Positions 1 to 11,144 of a stretch of 64,000 nucleotides of DNA are shown here, in pieces. The translations under genes were made by a program, and so were the position numbers. The stretch comes from Zantedeschia hybrid cultivar. Its lineage: Eukaryota > Streptophyta > Magnoliopsida > Alismatales > Araceae. The stretch lies in the NCBI GenBank assembly GCA_030544215.1, contig JARZZO010000004.1, positions 14,930,501-14,994,500 on the forward strand, in the 5' to 3' direction. Numbering within the stretch: the stretch's first letter is position 1; each line of letters begins with the position of its first letter. Below the pieces are notes generated by a model that searched no databases, was not told where the DNA came from, and saw only the letters and a list, made by a program, of their open reading frames with translations.

Positions 1-964
1 AAGGAGTGATGTCGTCAGCCAGATGCTCAGCCTCTAGCGATATCCACGCGGTCCTCCTATTGCGGGTCGTCCTCGTCTCCTAGCTCGAATCGGCAGTCGT
101 GTTGTGCTTCTAAATCCGTTGAGATCGTCGCGGCATGCGGAGGAATAAATCCTGGCGAGCGGGAATTGCAGCGCAGACAAGACGGAAGCCAGAAAGTCAC
201 CCTAAGGGGGGCACCCAGAGCATAGAAAGAGAGGAGAGGGGGTGGCTAGGGCTGCTCTGCAGCTTGGCCCAGGGCAACCCTCTTCGCTATCTTTTGTATC
301 AAGTCCGATGGTTTTTCGTAAAAATCCTTGGTTAATAAAAAATCCACTTAAATTTCCTGAACCGAGAATCCTGTTATGTGTGATCCTCTAGGCTCAAACG
401 CCAGTTCAGTTTTCGATCCAATAAGCCCAATAACTCCTTATTGGCTTATTGTAATTAATTAATATCTCATATTCAATTAATTATAAAATCGAATTACCAT
501 CTCACGGTAATCGTCCTGATCTCCGATCATGTTGGGTGCCAAGTAATACTACATCATCTCGGAAGGCGATGGGGTTCCGTAACCCGCTCTTGGAACCTAT
601 CCGTCCAAAGTTATCACGTGGATTTAGTTATTCATCCTTATAATGCTCTCGAGTTAACTTAGGACATAGTTAATTGTCAAACCTTAATTGGTTATCTCAC
701 TCTGCACGAATGCACGCTTATTCAATATCAGAAAACTCTTTTCCTAATATTGAGTCCGTTCTGGCCAGAGACTTCTACGCATTTAACTTGTAGCATTCTC
801 TCTCTAATTACTGAGAACAAATGATTCTTTATTAACACACAATCGCCTTCGAAGGTCTTCCGCTGAGCCTGATCACATGACTAACTAGAATCCCATAGAT
901 AGGAATCTATAAGTTATGATCAAAGTCTAGAAGTCCACCGACAAGGAGTCTTTGATGCCTCAGG
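1..964 (-). mobile_element. Ty1/copia LTR fragment, copy A
   Basis: This stretch aligns by eye, with moderate divergence, to most of the LTR at 48040-49600 and to the one at 4549-6132. Shared landmarks are the block around 480-560 (a run of TTAATTAATT followed by a motif reading GTTGGGTGCCAAG), the CTGGCCAGAGACT block near 760 and the AGAAGTCCACCGACAAGG block near 930. The window opens inside the LTR. The copy stops abruptly at 964, where an LTR of the same family begins in the opposite orientation. Strand is given relative to the coding strand of the copia copy at 48040-50128. No genes are supported here. Confidence 0.75.
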
Positions 965-1490
965 TGTTAGTATTAGGTGGCCTACAAGCCAAGCCGATAC
1001 TATGTAATATTCATTTTATTAATATAATGGCATAATTTCATTGTGTATTTAGTTCGATCTTTGCTTATCATATCACGATGAAGTCTATGAATATGTGCAA
1101 TGGTCTTCGGATTGTGATGAGATCATAATTACGGGACCGAAGATTTATAAACACATGTTCTTGATTGTTTCTAGTCGGAGGATATTTGAGAAGGACATCA
1201 AACATTCGGATAGACTAGCACATGTTTCTTCAGCTCATATGATGAGGATGCCTGATCCTATAAGTCATTTGTGTGAAGACACTATGCTAGACATGTAGGT
1301 GCTCATTGGTGAATGAGTTCACTAAACTGATCCAATCATGAATCGCTGAATGGTAGCTACCTAACTGTTAACTAGCCAATTCTTTTGTCACGGTTGCGTG
1401 GATGGTCCTTGGACCTGAGACTCCAAGAATACCTTGTTGGTAAGTCTCTGAGTTTTGACCTTGATTAACGAATCCTTAACCATAGGTTAT
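965..1490 (+). mobile_element. Inverted, truncated Ty1/copia LTR
   Basis: From the TG at 965 the sequence matches the reverse complement of 49600 down to about 49090. It begins exactly at the LTR terminus (TGTTAGTATTAGGTGG here, TGTTAGTCTTAGGTGG on the minus strand at 49600). It is therefore the start of an LTR oriented opposite to the preceding fragment, truncated near 1490. Short open frames here are LTR sequence, not genes. Confidence 0.7.
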
Positions 1491-2459
1491 TGATGTGCGC
1501 GCGTTGCGAGTCGTTAAACGCTCATGGCAACCAACTTCAAAAATTACTAGGACTCACAATTAATTTGAAATTAGTAAGTGGTGAGAATCGAGTCGATCAA
1601 CGGAGAAATAGACTTTTAACTTAGAAAATCTTGGAATTTTTAATTAGAATTTTAAAGGAGAGGCATATTTAAAAAGAGAGCAAATGAGGAATGAACCAAT
1701 CACAATTTACCTATTCTAATTAATGTAAATCTAAGACATGAAATTAGAAAATTAACTAAATAATCTAAATTTAGAAAAAAAATAACGGACCTAACCACAT
1801 GTAGATTGGAGAGAGACAAGTTACGAAAAGGTCATCTAGACTGAAAGCAATTTAATTCCACTATACTTTGAAACCTAAAATAGTACATCAATAGTCTAAA
1901 AAGGAATACATACCACAAATTTATGGGACTAAAATTCTCTAAATAGAACAAATGAACAGGAAGAGAAAGAAAATAAACAATTACAACCTAATCTTAATGC
2001 AACCTCTAAATAACTTAAAATAGAATAGAGAGAGAAAGAACAATAGTGGCTTGCTTCTTTGTGGTTGGGTGCATGGACCAAACAGTTGCGATGAGGGTGC
2101 ATTGTGCCCAAGGGCTCGTGGCAGTAGTAGGCGCGATAGAAGGTGCAGTGGCAACAGTAGGAGGCGAGCTTAGCAAGGCGGTTCAGTGATCGGGCTCAGC
2201 AGGGTGCAGTAGGGGAGCGTGGCAGTAGGGGGTTCTGGCTTGGTGCATACGGCGGGCTGGTGCAACGCACTGGGAGACTGGGACGAGGCGGGGCGAGCGG
2301 GAAAGGCGTGGCAGGCTTCCTTCTGTGGGCACTATGTTGCTTCTGGCAGGGCGGCAGGTGACAGGTGGCAGTCCCGAGGCCTTCGCGCATGGCACGGGCG
2401 ACAATGCTTATCGCCGCGTGTAACGCTCAGCCGCCGCTTGGATTTGCCGCCCCCTCTAC

Positions 2460-2930
2460 GTCCAACTGGCGTGGGTAGAGAGGGAGAGAGAAGGCCAACG
2501 TACAGGAGAGAGAAAAAGTGAGAGAGACAGGGCTAGTGCGTGAGAGAGAGAGAAACATAGAAAAAGGGACGGAGAGAGAAGAGGGTGTAGGGAAAGAGAA
2601 AAAAAAGAGAGATAGAGAGCCGAGAGAGAAAAAGGAAGAGAGATAGAGAGAGGGGGATCAGAGAGGGCAAGGATAAAAGTAGGTAGAGAGACTATAGAGA
2701 GAGAGAGAGAGAAAAACTAAGAGAGAGGGGGTTCGCAGGTGGGAGAATCGAGGTAGAGAGAGAGAGAAAATTAGAGGGTGAGAGAAAGAAGGGAAGAGAG
2801 GAGGGAAGCCGCGGCCAGGAGAAAAAGATGGTTTAAAAAGGAGGGAGGAGAGAGAGAAAAGGAAAGAGAGAGAAAAGTAGAAAGAGAGAAATAGAAGGAG
2901 AGAAAGGTCGGCTGCTAAGTTTCTTGGAGA
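2460..2930. repeat. GA-rich polypurine tract
   Basis: About 470 bp on the plus strand is almost entirely G and A, built from irregular GAGA and GAAA units with few pyrimidine interruptions. It is low-complexity sequence inside the putative LTR remnant and encodes nothing recognisable. Confidence 0.85.
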
Positions 2931-3012
2931 AGAAATTAGGGCATTCTCTTAACATTGTTTAATGACTATTGTGCCCCTTGATGTTGTCCCGTTTGCAAAA
3001 ATAATATATGTT

Positions 3013-3074
3013 ATTGCCGAGATTCGAACTTAGGTCACTCCGACGGGCACCCAATGGTCCAACCAACTGAACCA
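3013..3074 (-). repeat. tRNA-derived fragment (A and B box), SINE-like
   Basis: Read on the minus strand this segment has an A-box-like motif (GTGGTTCAGTTGG) and, about 35 nt later, a B-box-like motif (AGTTCGAATCTC). That is the layout of an internal RNA polymerase III promoter. It does not fold into a complete cloverleaf with an acceptor stem that I can see, so it is more likely a SINE head or a tRNA pseudogene than a working tRNA. Confidence 0.45.
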
Positions 3075-3375
3075 CAATTCTTTTATGTCCTGTACACATA
3101 AACAACTAAGTTAAGTCTTCTGGTGAATAAAATGATTATTGCGCAAGATAAAAATTATTTAAATATATTTCCGACATTCGAAAATTGTCGTACCATAAAT
3201 GTATTGCACTTAGTTTTTCACATGAAATAATGATACTTTTAACTCGAAATTCAACAAAATTGGTATTGCTGGAAAGAGCACAAAATTATCTATCATTCCA
3301 TGTAGTTTTACATATAAAACAATGAATGTAATACATAATTGTAGTCAATTAATGCTCAAGAATGCATAATTATCA

Positions 3376-4548
3376 TACCCCCCAACTTAATCATTGCTAG
3401 TTCTTTAGCAATGCCAATAATAAAAAATTAAGACTACGATGAACTTTAGAAAGTCACGCTTCATTTAAAGGTTATATGTCACAAATAATGAAATGATAGT
3501 CATTTAGTTAAGCTAAAATTCTCATTTTCCTCACTACACTTGGGATCCCAACAAGTAATTGTGTATAAAAAAATGACATGCTTAGAGTTCATTTCCACAC
3601 TTTTTAATATGTCATCGCCTTAGTTGACCCTTGGAGTAGAATTACCTAGAGGAGAGAAGAGAAAAGGAAGTCTCCTGATCAGTCGGTAAAGATCGTTTTT
3701 CAGCTCTTGCCCTAACTCAACAATTTTCAGGATTTGGTCTTAATTTGATATGAGGGACTTTTAAATTAGCACAGCTTTTCTTTTCATTTAATTGCGCTTT
3801 TTGCATTTGAGAGTGCGTACTTTTTGCTACTATCTTTAATTTGCCTGAGGAGAGGTGCGTACTGGTTGCCACCTGCCTTCCTTTGGCTCTTTCGAAGTTT
3901 TTTTATTTATTTGTCATTTAGTTTATATGCTTACAATTGTCTATTTTCGCTAACCGCCTCTCTAGGGTGTTGAGTAGGTTGGTCCCCTATTACGAATCCT
4001 GACCTTCCTTTCATTCAACCCCCCAAAAAAAAAACAGCACAGGTAGTCCTACTCTTTTAGGTTAACTCCAGCAATTCTATACCTTCAAGGTCTTCCACTA
4101 ACCCTAACTTGCCCTGTGTGTGTGAAAATTATCTCTGTAGTGGCTCCTTATGGAGTGGGAATTATTTTAAACTTCTTAAGCTTTGTCTAATTGACTAACA
4201 TAAGATTTATTTGTTTAAGAATCCCTTAATAAAGTATGTTTTATGAAAACTTAAGTGGGATGTGAAAAAATAACTTTTGAAAAATTTTGAGCATTTTTGT
4301 CCGTGAGAAACACAAGTTTTCTTCAAAAGATTTTACAATCATGTACAATGGTTGCTCCCCCCAACTTAAGTGACATTGTCTTTAATGGCATAAAAAAATA
4401 TGAGAGAAATACAGCCAAAAGGAGTCAGGGAATGAGAGATACAACTTGCGGCATCAAGATTTTTCATCCACTTTACGCCCAAGTCAACTGCCACCCGAAT
4501 TATTAATCCTATAAAGAAAATAAAAATAACTTATTAAATTAACCTAAC
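3376..4548 (-). mobile_element. 3' non-coding part of an Athila-like element
   Basis: This gene-free stretch carries two polypurine-like runs on the minus strand: 4356-4368 (AAGTTGGGGGGAG) and 3377-3388. Across the copia LTR at 4549-6132 it continues into the 3' end of an Athila-like element, whose minus strand reads GGGAGGCAACCTAA, a phrase I associate with the region just after pol in these elements. No protein-coding signal is visible. The middle part (about 3560-4020) may be a further insertion of unknown type. Confidence 0.35.
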
Positions 4549-6132
4549 TGTTGGGATCCAGGTGAGACGCGAAGAACGCTGCGGAAACAATAAAAAATTA
4601 TCCCACCCGATGCCCTCATATCCGTTTCGGAATGAAAGCGGTAAAACCAAAAAATCAGGGACGATCGAATTACCGTGCGCGGATTTGAATCTGCGACCGT
4701 GTCGCGTCGACGCGATGCCGCTAGCCGCACAAGCGTCTAGCCTCCAGCAGTATCCATGCAATCCTTCATGGTAGTTCGTCCTCACTCCCTCGTCCAGATC
4801 AGCGAGCTCGCTGAGGAATCTTCGCCACAACATCGTCCGAAACATGCGGACGAGAATTTCCGACTTTCGGGATTTGCGCGCGACGGAGACGGGAAAGCAC
4901 CTGACACCCTGAGAGGGGTGCCCATTGGAGGAGGAGGAAGAGAGGGGTGGCCAGCAATGAGAGCTCCCTGAATCTTGGCCTAGGGTTTCTCAACAATCCG
5001 TATATATATTAAGTTGTACGTCTTTTCATAAAAGTCTCCGAGTTAATATAAATATCACTTAAATACCATCGACTGAGAATCTATTTGCGTGTGACCCTCT
5101 AGGCCCATTAACCAGTCTGGTTTTTAGTCCGTTAAGTCCAATAAAATTATATTGACTTATTGTAATTAATTAATATCTAATATTTAATTAATTACTTAAT
5201 CGAATTAACATCTTAGGTAAATTCGACCGGACTTCCGATCAAGTTGGGTGCCAAGCAACACCGCATGATCCCGGAAGGTAATGAGGTTCAGCAACCCACT
5301 TATGAAACCTGTCATTCCAGAGTTGCCGCATGGCTATAATCCTTCATTCGTACAATGCTCTCGAGTCGACCTAGGGTATGGTCAATTGTCAAACCCTAAA
5401 TGGTCAACTCACTTGAATTAGATTCCACTATACAATATCAAAAACCACCTTTTCTGATATTATGTCTACTCTGGCCAGAGACTCCTGTGGATCTATTCTA
5501 GAGCATTCTCTCTCTAGCTACCTGAGAGCGAATGATCCTATATTAAACACACAATCACCTTCTAAGGTCTTAAGCTGGACCCGATCCTTAACTATTAGAA
5601 ATCTCATGGATAGGGATTCATAAACTAAGGTTAAAACTCAGAAGTCCACCGACAAGATGTCTTTGGTGTCTCAAGTCTAAGGATCAACAATGCCACTATA
5701 ACGATGAATCAAGCCAGTTGACAGTTAAGTAAATTATCATTCGGTGATTCATGTTGGATCGGTTTAGTGAACTCATTCCCCAATGAGCACCTACAAGTTC
5801 ACTATAGTGTCTTTGCACAAGTGACTAACGAGATCAGTCACCCTCATTATATGAGCTGGAATAACCTGTACTAGTTTTATCGGATGTTTGATGTCCTCCT
5901 CAAATATTCTACGACTAGGAATAATTAAGAATATGTGTTTATAAGTCATTAGTCTCAATATTATGATCTCATCATAATCTGATGACTATTGCACACATCC
6001 AAGGACTTCATTGTGCGTAATTATAAAGACGCCAATCTACATAATGAATTAAATGCCATTTATAAGTGAATTAGATTGAAATATGTGCCTAATGATTGGC
6101 TTTGAGGACACCTATATCCATCACTGACAACA
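4549..6132 (-). mobile_element. Ty1/copia LTR, copy B (near full length)
   Basis: The element starts TGTTGGG and ends GACAACA, so the termini are short inverted repeats, and it is about 1.58 kb long. It aligns along its length with the 1.56-kb LTR at 48040-49600 and with 1-964. It interrupts Athila-like sequence: flanking minus-strand sequence reads GGCAACCTAA on one side and GTTAGGTTAATT on the other. No clear 5-bp direct target duplication is visible, so whether it is a clean solo LTR is uncertain. The short open frames inside are LTR sequence. Confidence 0.75.
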
Positions 6133-6366
6133 TTAGGTTGCCTCCCAATAAACGCTAAGTTTAGTGTCTTCACCCATACGCAATGTGCACACTATCCAAT
6201 GCTTCTAAGCACAAATTTTAGTGCATGCATTTTGAAGTTTGTTGGTTGAAGTGCACTCAGCATTGCATACAGCTGATGAGTCAGAGTGTTATCATTGAGG
6301 TTCTAAAGAAAATAATTTTTCAACATGGTCAATGGGATATTGGTTCTACTTGATTCATAGGCCATG

Positions 6367-6729
6367 TCAACCATGTACCTTGCTTCTTTTTCTTGATTGG
6401 ACTGAAGGATTTGATTCCCCCAGAAAAAGATCAAAAATTCCAAGGATGATAGAGCATTGATTCAACATCGGAGGTGATTTAGTGTCACGAATGAGGAAGT
6501 CAACATACATATGGCTCCTATCCACCTGAATGAGAGTATCTTCGATTATGCCACGTGGTTGCTTAATGAATTGATCAATTGGTTGTAGAGTAACCGACGT
6601 ACACTTTAATTCGTGGAATCCAAGTTTCTCAAAGATAGAGATTGAGAACAAGTTCAGCTTGGCCCCAAGTTTTCGATAAAATCTAGTAAAGAATGATATT
6701 TTTGATGTTGTAGGAATTGAGTAGGACAA
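6367..6729 (-). pseudogene. Athila-like retroelement aspartic protease (decayed)
   Basis: The 120-residue frame matches the protease region of Ty3/gypsy elements of the Athila type. The order is NLFSISIFEKLG, then PRGIIEDTLIQVD, then IILG near the C-terminus, where the family normally has an ILGRPFL flap motif. In life the enzyme cuts the Gag-Pol polyprotein. The catalytic D-[TS/L]-G-A motif is altered here: the position reads KLGAKLN, so the aspartate is gone and the protein cannot be an active protease. It lies downstream of the gag remnants on the same strand. RT and integrase, which should follow, are missing: within about 240 bp the sequence reaches the GGGAGGCAACC phrase of the element's 3' end. 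Either an internal deletion or a gag-pro-only derivative explains this. Confidence 0.7.
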
Positions 6730-6774
6730 CCCATTGGGTTTCTTTGAGAAAAGGGTTGTTAATGTGGACTGGGC

Positions 6775-7902
6775 CTAAAATTCCATCATCTCTTTTACTC
6801 GGTCCAACTTCTGGTGGCCAATGGGCCTCGATTCTTTGGCAATCGAGAAACGGATCATGGGTAAGTGAATATCTGAGTTCTCACTAGACTCCTTCTCGTC
6901 CCCTTCATCTCCCCCCAGCTTACCCTCAATAGGCTTTGCCTGATGATTAGCGAAGTCTATGGCTTCAATTTTCTCTTGATGCAATTCCTCATGATTATCC
7001 ACTTTCTGATCTATTGGGAAGAAGAAATATTCAATATATATACCAGCATTTGTATTTAATTCCTCTATGGGAAATACAAAGTGTTCAAAGTCCGGGTGAA
7101 TATCCAAAAGATCACTCATTTTCTCTTCCTCTGTTTCATCATTTAAGCTTTCCTCTGGACTGATAGCTGTGATGATTGATGCATCTTATTAGTCAATCTC
7201 AGGGTTCTCCATCTTCTCTCTTTCCTCCTGATATAACTCTTCCAGATTATCCGCTTTCTCTATTGGGAAGAAAAAATATCCAAGGTTCAGACTAGCATGT
7301 GTATTTACTTTCACAGTGTGGAACATAAAGTGCTCAAAGTCCGATTTGACATCTAAAAAATCACTCACTTTACTTTTTCCATTTCTATCACTTAAACTCT
7401 CCTCAGGACAGATAGGTGTGATCGTAGATGCATCTTGCTCGTTAGTATCAGGATTCTCCATATTTATGGATTGATTAGTGCTAGTATTCTCTATTTCCTC
7501 CAAATACAACTCCTTAATATTCTCTCCATTTTCAAGATCATATATAATGTGACCGTTTTCGGGTTGAAAGATTTCAAGTTGAATTTGTGAGTTGATTTGT
7601 TGGTCAAAATTGGGTGAAAGAGATTTCAGATTTTCAATGGACTTACTAAGCACTTGATCTAAATCCATCCTCAAATTAAGTTCAGTTAAACAGTCTACTA
7701 AGGCCTGCATTCGACCAATAGTTTGTTGTTGGGCCAAGACCATTTGTTCAAGTTGCATGAATTGATCCTCCTGAGGATATGGATAACTGGGCTGATAATC
7801 AAACTGTGAAGAAGAAGAATATGTGGAATAATTTGATTGGAGGCAAGGTAGATAAGAGCTTATGGACAATGGATAATCAGAGTGTCCTTGATTGTGGGCC
7901 AA
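6775..7902 (-). pseudogene. Athila-like Gag C-terminal/spacer region with in-frame tandem duplication
   Basis: Two minus-strand frames (7902-7189 and 7119-6775) are one broken reading frame. The first is 237 residues. It begins in a Tyr/Ser-rich linker, then has a hydrophobic-heptad stretch (QLEQMVLAQQQTIGRMQALVDCLTEL, split here as roughly residues 50-75) that looks like a coiled coil, then an acidic region. A unit containing DAS-ITP-PEESL, SDFLD-SDFEHF and YFFFPI occurs twice in tandem, 249 bp apart (the shared GATGCATCTT starts at 7178 and 7427). Since 249 is 83 codons, the duplication kept the frame until two adjacent stop codons arose at the junction. Its role would have been structural (Gag). 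It is inactive and I found no zinc knuckle. Confidence 0.6.
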
Positions 7903-7929
7903 ACCACTAGAGTAGACTTGGAATTTAGC

Positions 7930-8304
7930 CTAATCTGAGAAGTTTTTTACATGAAGACTTTGGACATGGCCCTGATGATAGTTCCAAGAGGAATTGGATT
8001 GATCTCCCCACCCCGAATCATAAGTGTTTAGAACTAGGTTGTAATTGGGTGTGGGGGATTCCTGAATAATTTGAGCCTGACAAGGTGGTAATTGGAGAAC
8101 ATGTGGGCTATCATAATGGTCCTGGTGGGCCCAAATGGGGCATCTCTCCTGATAAATATAAGATTGTGTGAGAGATGAGGAAGGTTCTGGGCCCAAAACT
8201 AGAAATTGATCAATCTTGTGGGCCAAGTTGTCTAGCTTATCTATGAGCCAGATCCATATGAGGTAGTGGAGGAAAAGGTGTGATGCTATTAAGACATGGG
8301 CCAA
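7930..8304 (-). pseudogene. Athila-like Gag fragment
   Basis: A 124-residue frame upstream of the Gag spacer on the same strand. Residues near YDSGWGDQSNSSWNYHQG resemble the Gag phrase YNPGWRNHPNFSW that is common in Athila-type elements, preceded by CPIWAHQDHYDSP, which resembles a decayed knuckle region. It is separated from the next frame by a stop codon. No start region or capsid domain of the Gag remains. Confidence 0.5.
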
Positions 8305-8649
8305 GAAATTGGTTCATTTGAGTCTACTCCATGTTGAAAATCCATCCAGGATGAACACCTACACATATGTGCTGGTGCCCCGCACCTGAGACCGTGAGAT
8401 TGATCATCTACATATCATGTGTGCCGATCTACGAGTAACAATGTCCCAGAGTGATTACTGTCCAATAGGGAATAGTTTAAGGTATGTATCCGTGTATAGT
8501 CAAATCCACACTCGAGATCCCATCTCGAATTGACTTTACAACCGCATATCCTAAGGACAACGTAAAGCAATTGACATACTACAAATATATGCTCTAATTA
8601 CCACTTTATTATGTCGAACAGGATTGTACATCATATCGGGCCAATCCGG
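8305..8649. other. Unassigned, no gene seen
   Basis: About 345 bp between the Athila-like gag remnant and a GC-richer retroelement fragment. It has no coding signal, no clear terminal repeats and no match within the window that I could find. It may be LTR or leader sequence of the Athila-like element. Confidence 0.5.
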
Positions 8650-9560
8650 CCTAGAATTGGCCGGTAGGGCATCTAAATACTAGCATTCTACGCGATCGAG
8701 CCATTCCTCCAGTCGTCACAATAGGGCTATTACGGTCGGAAGCCCTCCTTGCTGAAGATCTCCTGGCAGAGGTGAGTGGCCAATCTTGGCGGGTGCGGCG
8801 GCAGGTGCCAGCGGCATGTTGGCTTGGACCATAGGGGCCTAAATAGCGGGAGTTTGGATAGCTGGGGGAATAGTAGAAAGGGCGGCAGGGGAGGTAACTG
8901 GCTGGACAACAACCAGAAGAGCTACGAGATCGATGGGGAGACCGCACTGAGAGCAGTTGCTGTTCCTTCTGGCCATAACCTTTTGTTGGTTTCTCATAGA
9001 TGGTGTCAAAAAGATATTGGGTTGGAGATTTGTCCGATCTGTATCAGACTGTTGAGACTCCCCGAATCATAGAAAACTCTCCGCACTCCTACAAAAGAAA
9101 CACCAGGTCATAGAAGACCCCGATTGCAATTTAGGAGAACCTCCTCCGATGCCTAAGTCAGAGTATGTAGGGGCAAAGGAAAAGTAAGGACTCGGGGGGT
9201 AGAACATACCTTCTTGAGGATACTAGGGGGTCCCTTTTATAGGGACATATATGAGATAACAATCGAGTCCAATCAGGGAACATATCGAGGGAGCTTGGTC
9301 CGATCCCCAAGCAGGGTAGGACTCTAGCTTCCCTTATCTGGAGTTTTGGGGTTGATCCAAATGAGACTTCCTTCGATAGGAAGTCTTCCCATGCCCACAG
9401 GGCATAGGAGTCCATCTTGGATTAAGGGGCTCCCTGTTGGAGCTTGGATGCATGGGCCCGTTGGCGGAAAGGCCCATCCATCCTTGATACTAGGCCATAG
9501 CATCTCTGTGCGGGCCGGCCCACTTACTAAATGGGCCACTGAAACTGGGCCCTCTCAATA
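8650..9560 (-). mobile_element. Ty3/gypsy LTR/leader fragment
   Basis: GC-richer DNA whose right half (about 9070-9560) resembles the LTR of the Tat-type element at 21.5-30.8 kb in style and wording. Both have a GATGC(C/T)TAAGTCA block near a GAACC(T)CC start and repeated GGCCCAT/GGGCC words. The left half has overlapping proline- and arginine-rich frames on the minus strand (8730-8947) that may be a decayed Gag N-terminus. Assignment is inference from similarity to 30.1-30.8 kb. Confidence 0.4.
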
Positions 9561-9599
9561 GCATAAATCAATCCTAAGTTAGGGGAGGAACCATCCACA

Positions 9600-9870
9600 A
9601 GGTAGAGGCGTACTGCGCATAATATTACCTTGTCTCATATTACCACATATCATGAAAGATCCAAGCAATACATTATTATAATAACGACGGATGACATTTT
9701 GACCGTCACTAATAATATTATTCATGACAACTTTTTTATTAGCCATCACGAATAGTATTATAATAGCAAAGACTTTTCTATAACTGTCACTGATAATATT
9801 ATTCTCAACGATTTTTCATAGCCATAGTGAATAAATGGTCACTAATACTACAATTTCTACTAGTCTTGAT
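9600..9870 (-). mobile_element. CACTA-like terminus with subterminal repeats
   Basis: Read on the minus strand this begins ACTAGTAGAAATTG, close to the CACTACTAGAAATT-type ends of plant CACTA (En/Spm) transposons. It then has four or five diverged copies of a subterminal unit like GTGAC-GTC or GTGATGGCT-ATGA, spaced about 45-60 bp apart. No second end and no transposase are visible, so this is at most a fragment. Confidence 0.35.
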
Positions 9871-9879
9871 TTAAAATAT

Positions 9880-11144
9880 ATGTGGATACTTTATACAAGT
9901 GAACATAGTCTTGATTTAAATTATATGTGGCTACTTTATGCAAAGAGAGTACTCTTAACATTAGTTAAAGTGCTCGTGTATAGTGGCATACTTTGGCGAT
10001 GAATGCTTGCCGTCGGAGATGTTCATAGGTTAATTTGATTTGATTTATGTGACAAATTTTAGATCAAATCAAACAGACTCACATCTAGAAACTAAACCAA
10101 ACTAAGATTCTGTTTGATTATACATAAAATATATTCAGATGGAAAAGTTTTTTAAAAAACATATTTACAAACAAATAAAAATAAAATTCATCATTTAATA
10201 GTATAAAAAACTTTTAATATTATAAAAAACTTTATGTTGCTTTAGAAAAGACATTTAGTCGCATCCCATAGATGCCAAAATCAAGAAAATCTGATGTGAT
10301 TTTGTTTAGTTTCTCTCATCGGACAAAAATTTCAAATCAAACCAAACGGACTCACATTTAGAAATCGAACCGAACAAAGAGTCTATTTTGTTATACGTAA
10401 AACATATCTAAATAGAAAAAAAAATCAAAGAAAATATGTTTACAAAATAATGCAAACAAAATTCAATGTTTAATACTTTTGAAAATGTTTTTTGTTCTTT
10501 TGAAAAAAGGCATTGTGTCTTATCCCATGGATGTCAAAATTAGGATAAGAGGAAGTCAACAAATTAAGTTTTATGTTGAGTACTAGAATTTTATAGATTA
10601 TCAAATACGTGAATGTGATATACTTTTCAGTAAAAGTTTTTGTGCCTATCTTACATGAAAACAAATACATCAAAGATTATAAACTTCGATTGGATTTGAA
10701 TCCATTTAAGCACATTGGTTAGCTTTTCATGTGGTATAACATTACCTTATTTCAAATCAACACATCATGAAAACCCAAAACTGATATACTTTGCTAAGTT
10801 ACCAAAATTTATCCTTGATTCAAAGTATACTTGGGTGCTTTATACAAAGAAAATATTCAACATTGGTTAAAATCCTCAAGTAGGAAGCATACTTTGATGG
10901 GGGATGCTCGCCGCTAAAGAGGTTCACAAGTTAATTTGATTTGATTTAGATGACAAAGAAATTCAAATCAAACCAAACATACTCACATCTAGAAACCAAA
11001 CCAAATTGTAAACTTCTGTTGGATTTGAACCCATTTAGGCACACTGGTTGAGTTATTTTAAAACAAAATTGAACTGATCAAACCTTCAAACCATACATGG
11101 TTGAAAATGTCACATACCAAATCTTAAGGGCGTGAGATTACTAT
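9880..11144. repeat. Diverged tandem and dispersed repeats, no gene
   Basis: AT-rich sequence in which blocks recur. The segment 9895-10110 is echoed at 10800-11010 (shared words: TTTGATTTGATTTA and CTCACATCTAGAAAC). A block near 10079-10200 recurs about 271 bp later near 10350-10470. A block reading GATTTGAA-CCATTTA-GCACA occurs near 10690 and 11025. The 67-codon minus frame at 10470-10673 has no recognisable domain and is not called. Confidence 0.6.

Larger units (their letters stand above)
1491..3375 (-). mobile_element. Putative Athila-type LTR remnant (minus)
   Basis: On the minus strand a polypurine run (AAGTTGGGGGG, 3377-3388) is followed at 3375 by TGATAATTATGC, which looks like a PPT and LTR start of Athila-like Ty3/gypsy elements. 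The LTR would run leftwards to about 1490, but its far end is not clear. Inside it are a GC-rich block (about 2120-2460), a long purine tract (2460-2930) and a tRNA-like fragment (3013-3074). Open frames in the GC-rich block overlap on both strands and have no recognisable domain, so I do not call genes. The assignment is inference from context with the Athila-like gag-protease remnant at 6.1-8.3 kb. Confidence 0.35.

Noticed and set aside
2183..2521. Overlapping frames of 64-100 codons in the GC-rich block on both strands
   Set aside because: No recognisable domain, strong overlap, and a location in probable LTR sequence.
3013..3074. Functional tRNA gene
   Set aside because: Only A- and B-box-like motifs are present; no full cloverleaf or acceptor stem could be found.
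4549..6132. Clean solo LTR with a 5-bp target duplication
   Set aside because: The flanks (CTAAC left, TTAGG right) are not direct repeats; they look inverted. I kept it as an LTR but not as a proven solo insertion.
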